Positions 6,943-9,191 of a stretch of 9,191 nt of DNA are shown here, one piece after another; within the stretch, counting starts at the first letter, position 1, and each line of letters begins with the position of its first letter. The translations under genes and the position numbers were made by a program. The DNA is from JAVBNH01 sp031551635. GTDB taxonomy: Bacteria > Bacillota > Clostridia > Oscillospirales > Acutalibacteraceae. The stretch is taken from positions 1 through 9,191 of the forward strand of contig JAVBNH010000037.1 in assembly GCA_031551635.1 (NCBI GenBank), given 5' to 3'. The notes under the pieces are model-generated. The model ran no database searches. It worked only from the letters and a program-made list of their open reading frames with translations, and had not been told where the DNA came from.

Positions 6943-7368
6943 CTAAAATATCATCTTTAACCCTGTCGCTTTTTGTCCCCATGAATTTGCCCATGATTCA
7001 CAATAGAGTTTATAATATGATACATTATTCTTTTTCATATAACCGGCAAAAAAATTGCACCAGACCGCGCTTGGAATACCGACGACTATCCAGTATAGCG
7101 GACCCAAAAGCAATGCCTGCCAGGTATGACCGTATTCGTGAATTTTAGTGTTGTAATTCCAGTCCTTATTGGGATGGTCTTTTTTCATAAAAATAAATAA
7201 TCCAAGAGAAAGACCTCCCGCGTTCCATGGCACAAAAGTGATAAAAGCATAGCCGAATCTTTCACTCGATAAACCTTTTGCCTTGCAGATTAAATAAAAA
7301 ATTAAACCAAAAATGTTAACCGGCAATCCCCACGTCCATTGCACAAAATAAAACAAAATCTTTTTCAT
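6943..7368 (-). CDS. Small membrane protein with HEYGH (zinc-peptidase-like) motif
   Basis: 141 residues starting MKKILFYF. There are three hydrophobic segments, about 4-28, 40-60 and 86-108. Between the second and third lies KIHEYGHTWQ, which contains the HExxH signature (H77, E78, H81). A glutamate at 124 in CESWANSWG lies 43 residues further on and could be a third zinc ligand, as in gluzincin-type metallopeptidases. I recall short Firmicutes membrane proteins with this HEYGH plus E-x-WAN pattern, usually annotated as hypothetical. The protein is much smaller than classical membrane peptidases such as site-2 proteases, so either a minimal enzyme or a non-catalytic fold is possible. The ribosome binding site is weak (AAGG 12 bases upstream). 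No terminator separates it from the symporter gene upstream, so the two could be co-transcribed. A strong terminator follows. Confidence 0.8.
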   Translation of the reverse strand: MKKILFYFVQWTWGLPVNIFGLIFYLICKAKGLSSERFGYAFITFVPWNAGGLSLGLFIFMKKDHPNKDWNYNTKIHEYGHTWQALLLGPLYWIVVGIPSAVWCNFFAGYMKKNNVSYYKLYCESWANSWGQKATGLKMIF

Positions 7369-7440
7369 AAATAAACACTACCTTAATCTAGTTTTAATTC
7401 TAACTAAATGTTGCATACAAAACATTATTTTCGATTTACA

Positions 7441-7510
7441 CTATCTAGCGACTAGCATCTAGCATCTAGAATCTAGCATCTAGAATCTAGAATCTAGCAT
7501 CTAGAATCTA
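7441..7510. repeat. Heptanucleotide tandem repeat overlapping the symporter gene's end
   Basis: Eight contiguous 7-base units from 7455 to 7510 are all GCATCTA or GAATCTA (order C C A C A A C A at the second base). Two degenerate units (CTATCTA, GCGACTA) precede them at 7441-7454. The array is rich in CTAG, usually a rare tetramer in bacterial genomes. It overlaps the last five codons and the stop of the symporter gene. Units vary only at one position, which suggests recent slippage or selection on the unit. Confidence 0.9.
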
Positions 7511-9083
7511 GCCCAACCCACATATCTCCCCACTGTTGACCTGCGATGTTTTCCAGAATAGTTTTTTCGTCTTCGCTAACCTCGGCGAAACCATTTTCCT
7601 TACGTTCTTTAATAACTTTGCTCATCAGCTCATGATCCGTCTTTGTCATTTTATACTTGTGAAGCTGTCTGAGTGCCAGAAAAATAAAAATTAATGGGAT
7701 AAAACCGCTTGTCAGACGCAGCCCGAAAGTACGATCAAAGCTTGCGTTTATATCTGTCGCTCTGGCTTTAAAGAGCGGCTTTTTTGCCGTTTCATCCGTT
7801 ACGCCGAACCATTCGAGCAAAAGACCGACAGCGGAGGACATAAAACCTCCGGTCATAGTGTTGACAAATGAACGGAAGGTGGTTATTGTTGCCTCGCGCC
7901 TCCTGCCTGTTATCATTTCGTCAACATCCGTAACGTCAGGAAAAATATTTGAAAGAGTGAATCCGTAGCCTGAATAGCCGACGATGTAGCCAATCTCACG
8001 GGCGAATAGAAAAACAGTCATCAGCCACGGCAGCCGAGTCTCGCTCTGCGGCTTGACGAAAAGCCCCAGAGCCGTGCTGACATAAAGCAGCGGCGTTGTT
8101 ATCTGCGCGCATTTCTGTTTGCCGTATTTTTTGGTGAGAGCATAGTTTATAGGAAATGTTGCAGCTTCAAAACCGCTAGCTAACTGCAGCTGGCTGCGCA
8201 GATCCCATCTTTGAGCGACATATTTAAGAAAATGAATACTTGAATTACCGTAAAATGCCGAACCGAAGAGGTATAGAAATGTTGTGAAAAAGAAATGCCT
8301 GAATGCTTTATTTTTAAAAACCTGCTTTAATTCTTTAAAGAACACAAGGGCATCAGCCTGCGGGAAAACCGCGTTTTTTGAGCTCGGTTCTTTTGTTGTT
8401 ATTCCGGAAATAAGAATCGATGCCGCCAATACAATACTTATCACAAGCATAAATCTGACAATTGCCGGATGCAGTGCGTCGGTATATTCCTGCGTGGTTT
8501 TAATTCCGACTATCCATGCTGAAACAAGCTGAGTCGGTGCCATCCCCGCGGCGTTCATTATATATGTCATTGAATTATATTGAGTACGCTCAAAATAACG
8601 CGGCGCCAGTGTCGGAAGCATGGCGTCATGAGCAATTGTAAAGATACTTTCAAATGTGGCAATACACAGCGAGATAACCAGATAATACGCCAAAATTTTA
8701 TTTACACTGCTGTTTTTTACAAGACTAAAAGGATCCCAGCGTAGCAGAAAAAAAGCACCGTAGGGTAAAGCGGAAAATATAATATATACCCTGTGTGAGC
8801 CAAGTCGGGAACGGGTTCTGTCAATAAAAAAACCGATAAACGGGTCGATTATCGCATCCCAGATACTCCTCAGCAGTGAAAGAAGCGTTACCTGTCCGGC
8901 GGACAAACCTACTATATACATTATATACGGCGAATAATGCACACTTGAGGCAAGAGTGGCGGCTGCGGAGCCAATGCTAGCGGAGCTGTATGTAATCATC
9001 GGGCGAATTGTCTCTTTTGTGTTGCCGTCTATTCCGACAGTGCGCTTTATAAACACACCGATTTTGCTATTTTTTTTACTCAT
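7494..9083 (-). CDS. GPH-type sugar/cation symporter (major facilitator superfamily)
   Basis: 529 residues from the ATG at 9081-9083, preceded by GGAGG (9090-9094) at 6 bases. The protein is polytopic, with about twelve hydrophobic segments. After the second segment it carries IIDPFIGFFIDRTRSRLGSHR (residues 78-98, D80, D88, R89), the conserved loop of the glycoside-pentoside-hexuronide:cation family (MelB-like). A further loop, DAMLPTLAPRYFERTQYN (153-170), matches the family's second conserved stretch. It would import a sugar, glycoside or related solute with Na+ or H+. The substrate cannot be told from sequence, and no hydrolase lies beside it. At 529 residues it is longer than MelB-like proteins (about 450-480), with a polar cytoplasmic N-terminus and a C-terminal tail (KTDHELMSKVIKERKENG onward). 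The last residues, LDSRC, and the stop are encoded by the heptamer array, so the original C-terminus may have been replaced. Confidence 0.85.
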   Translation of the reverse strand: MSKKNSKIGVFIKRTVGIDGNTKETIRPMITYSSASIGSAAATLASSVHYSPYIMYIVGLSAGQVTLLSLLRSIWDAIIDPFIGFFIDRTRSRLGSHRVYIIFSALPYGAFFLLRWDPFSLVKNSSVNKILAYYLVISLCIATFESIFTIAHDAMLPTLAPRYFERTQYNSMTYIMNAAGMAPTQLVSAWIVGIKTTQEYTDALHPAIVRFMLVISIVLAASILISGITTKEPSSKNAVFPQADALVFFKELKQVFKNKAFRHFFFTTFLYLFGSAFYGNSSIHFLKYVAQRWDLRSQLQLASGFEAATFPINYALTKKYGKQKCAQITTPLLYVSTALGLFVKPQSETRLPWLMTVFLFAREIGYIVGYSGYGFTLSNIFPDVTDVDEMITGRRREATITTFRSFVNTMTGGFMSSAVGLLLEWFGVTDETAKKPLFKARATDINASFDRTFGLRLTSGFIPLIFIFLALRQLHKYKMTKTDHELMSKVIKERKENGFAEVSEDEKTILENIAGQQWGDMWVGLDSRC

Positions 9084-9104
9084 ACAATACCTCCGAGCTT
9101 ATCT

Positions 9105-9143
9105 AATACTGACGTGGGGGTTGGGTGCCAAGACCCGGCTTAG
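9105..9143. repeat. Degenerate copy of the palindromic repeat core (copy C)
   Basis: AATACTGACGTGGGGGTTGG, then GTGCCAAGACCCGGCTTAGG, aligns with the core of copy B (TATACTAACGTGGG, then GCCAAGCCCACAAGCC) with several substitutions that spoil the perfect stem. It lies in the leader of the symporter gene, about 20 bases before its start codon. The outer arm seen in copies A and B is not recognisable here. Confidence 0.5.
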
Positions 9144-9144
9144 G

Positions 9145-9172
9145 ATAAAAAGACAGCCAAAAAAGTTTACAA
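9145..9172 (-). promoter_or_regulatory. Weak candidate promoter of the symporter gene
   Basis: On the minus strand, TTGTAA (9167-9172) and TTTTAT (9145-9150) are 16 bases apart, each with four of six consensus bases. Repeat copy C would then lie in the transcribed leader. The flanking A/T runs make a chance match likely, and the gene could instead be read from further upstream outside the window. Confidence 0.2.
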
Positions 9173-9191
9173 AAAAAAATGATTTATTTTT

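Noticed and set aside
7441..7510. Heptamer array as a CRISPR or a replication-origin iteron set
   Set aside because: The units are contiguous with no spacers, and no DnaA boxes or replication genes lie nearby. A simple tandem repeat explains it.

Overview
The window looks like chromosomal DNA of an AT-rich Gram-positive Clostridia-type bacterium, most likely a gut or rumen relative of the Oscillospiraceae. This is inferred from four things: a type I dockerin module, an InlB-type B-repeat on a secreted protein, strong GGAGG-like Shine-Dalgarno sites with several TTG starts, and a large secreted protein of a kind I associate with gut Clostridia. The standard genetic code fits throughout. No rRNA, tRNA, CRISPR array, transposase or phage gene was seen.

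Layout. Positions 1-342 hold several degenerate copies of a palindromic intergenic repeat and the leader of the first gene. Positions 343-2241 (+) encode a secreted right-handed beta-helix protein with one InlB-type B-repeat and a C-terminal membrane anchor. Directly after it (about 2266-2345) lies another copy of the repeat, inverted relative to the upstream copy, so the gene is bracketed by inverted copies about 80 bp long. Positions 2654-3644 (-) hold a decayed gene for a secreted cohesin-like plus dockerin protein. It has one in-frame stop and two frameshifts, but a well-preserved dockerin. Positions 4007-6562 (-) encode an 851-residue secreted protein of unknown function with a clear terminator, a TTG start and a candidate promoter/operator. 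Positions 6943-7368 (-) encode a small membrane protein with an HEYGH motif and its own terminator. Positions 7494-9083 (-) encode a GPH-type sugar/cation symporter whose last codons and stop lie inside a 7-bp tandem repeat. A weaker copy of the palindromic repeat lies just upstream of the symporter gene.

How the parts relate. Three of the five genes, counting the pseudogene, encode exported surface or secreted proteins, and a fourth is a sugar-type transporter. This fits a region for contact with, or use of, external polymers, but no catalytic glycoside hydrolase is present and no pathway can be reconstructed. The symporter and the HEYGH protein may be co-transcribed, since no hairpin terminator is seen between them. 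The other genes appear to be separate units. The less expected signals are the bracketing palindromic repeat with two competing hairpins, the heptamer array that supplies a gene's stop codon, the decayed dockerin gene, and the small HEYGH membrane protein.
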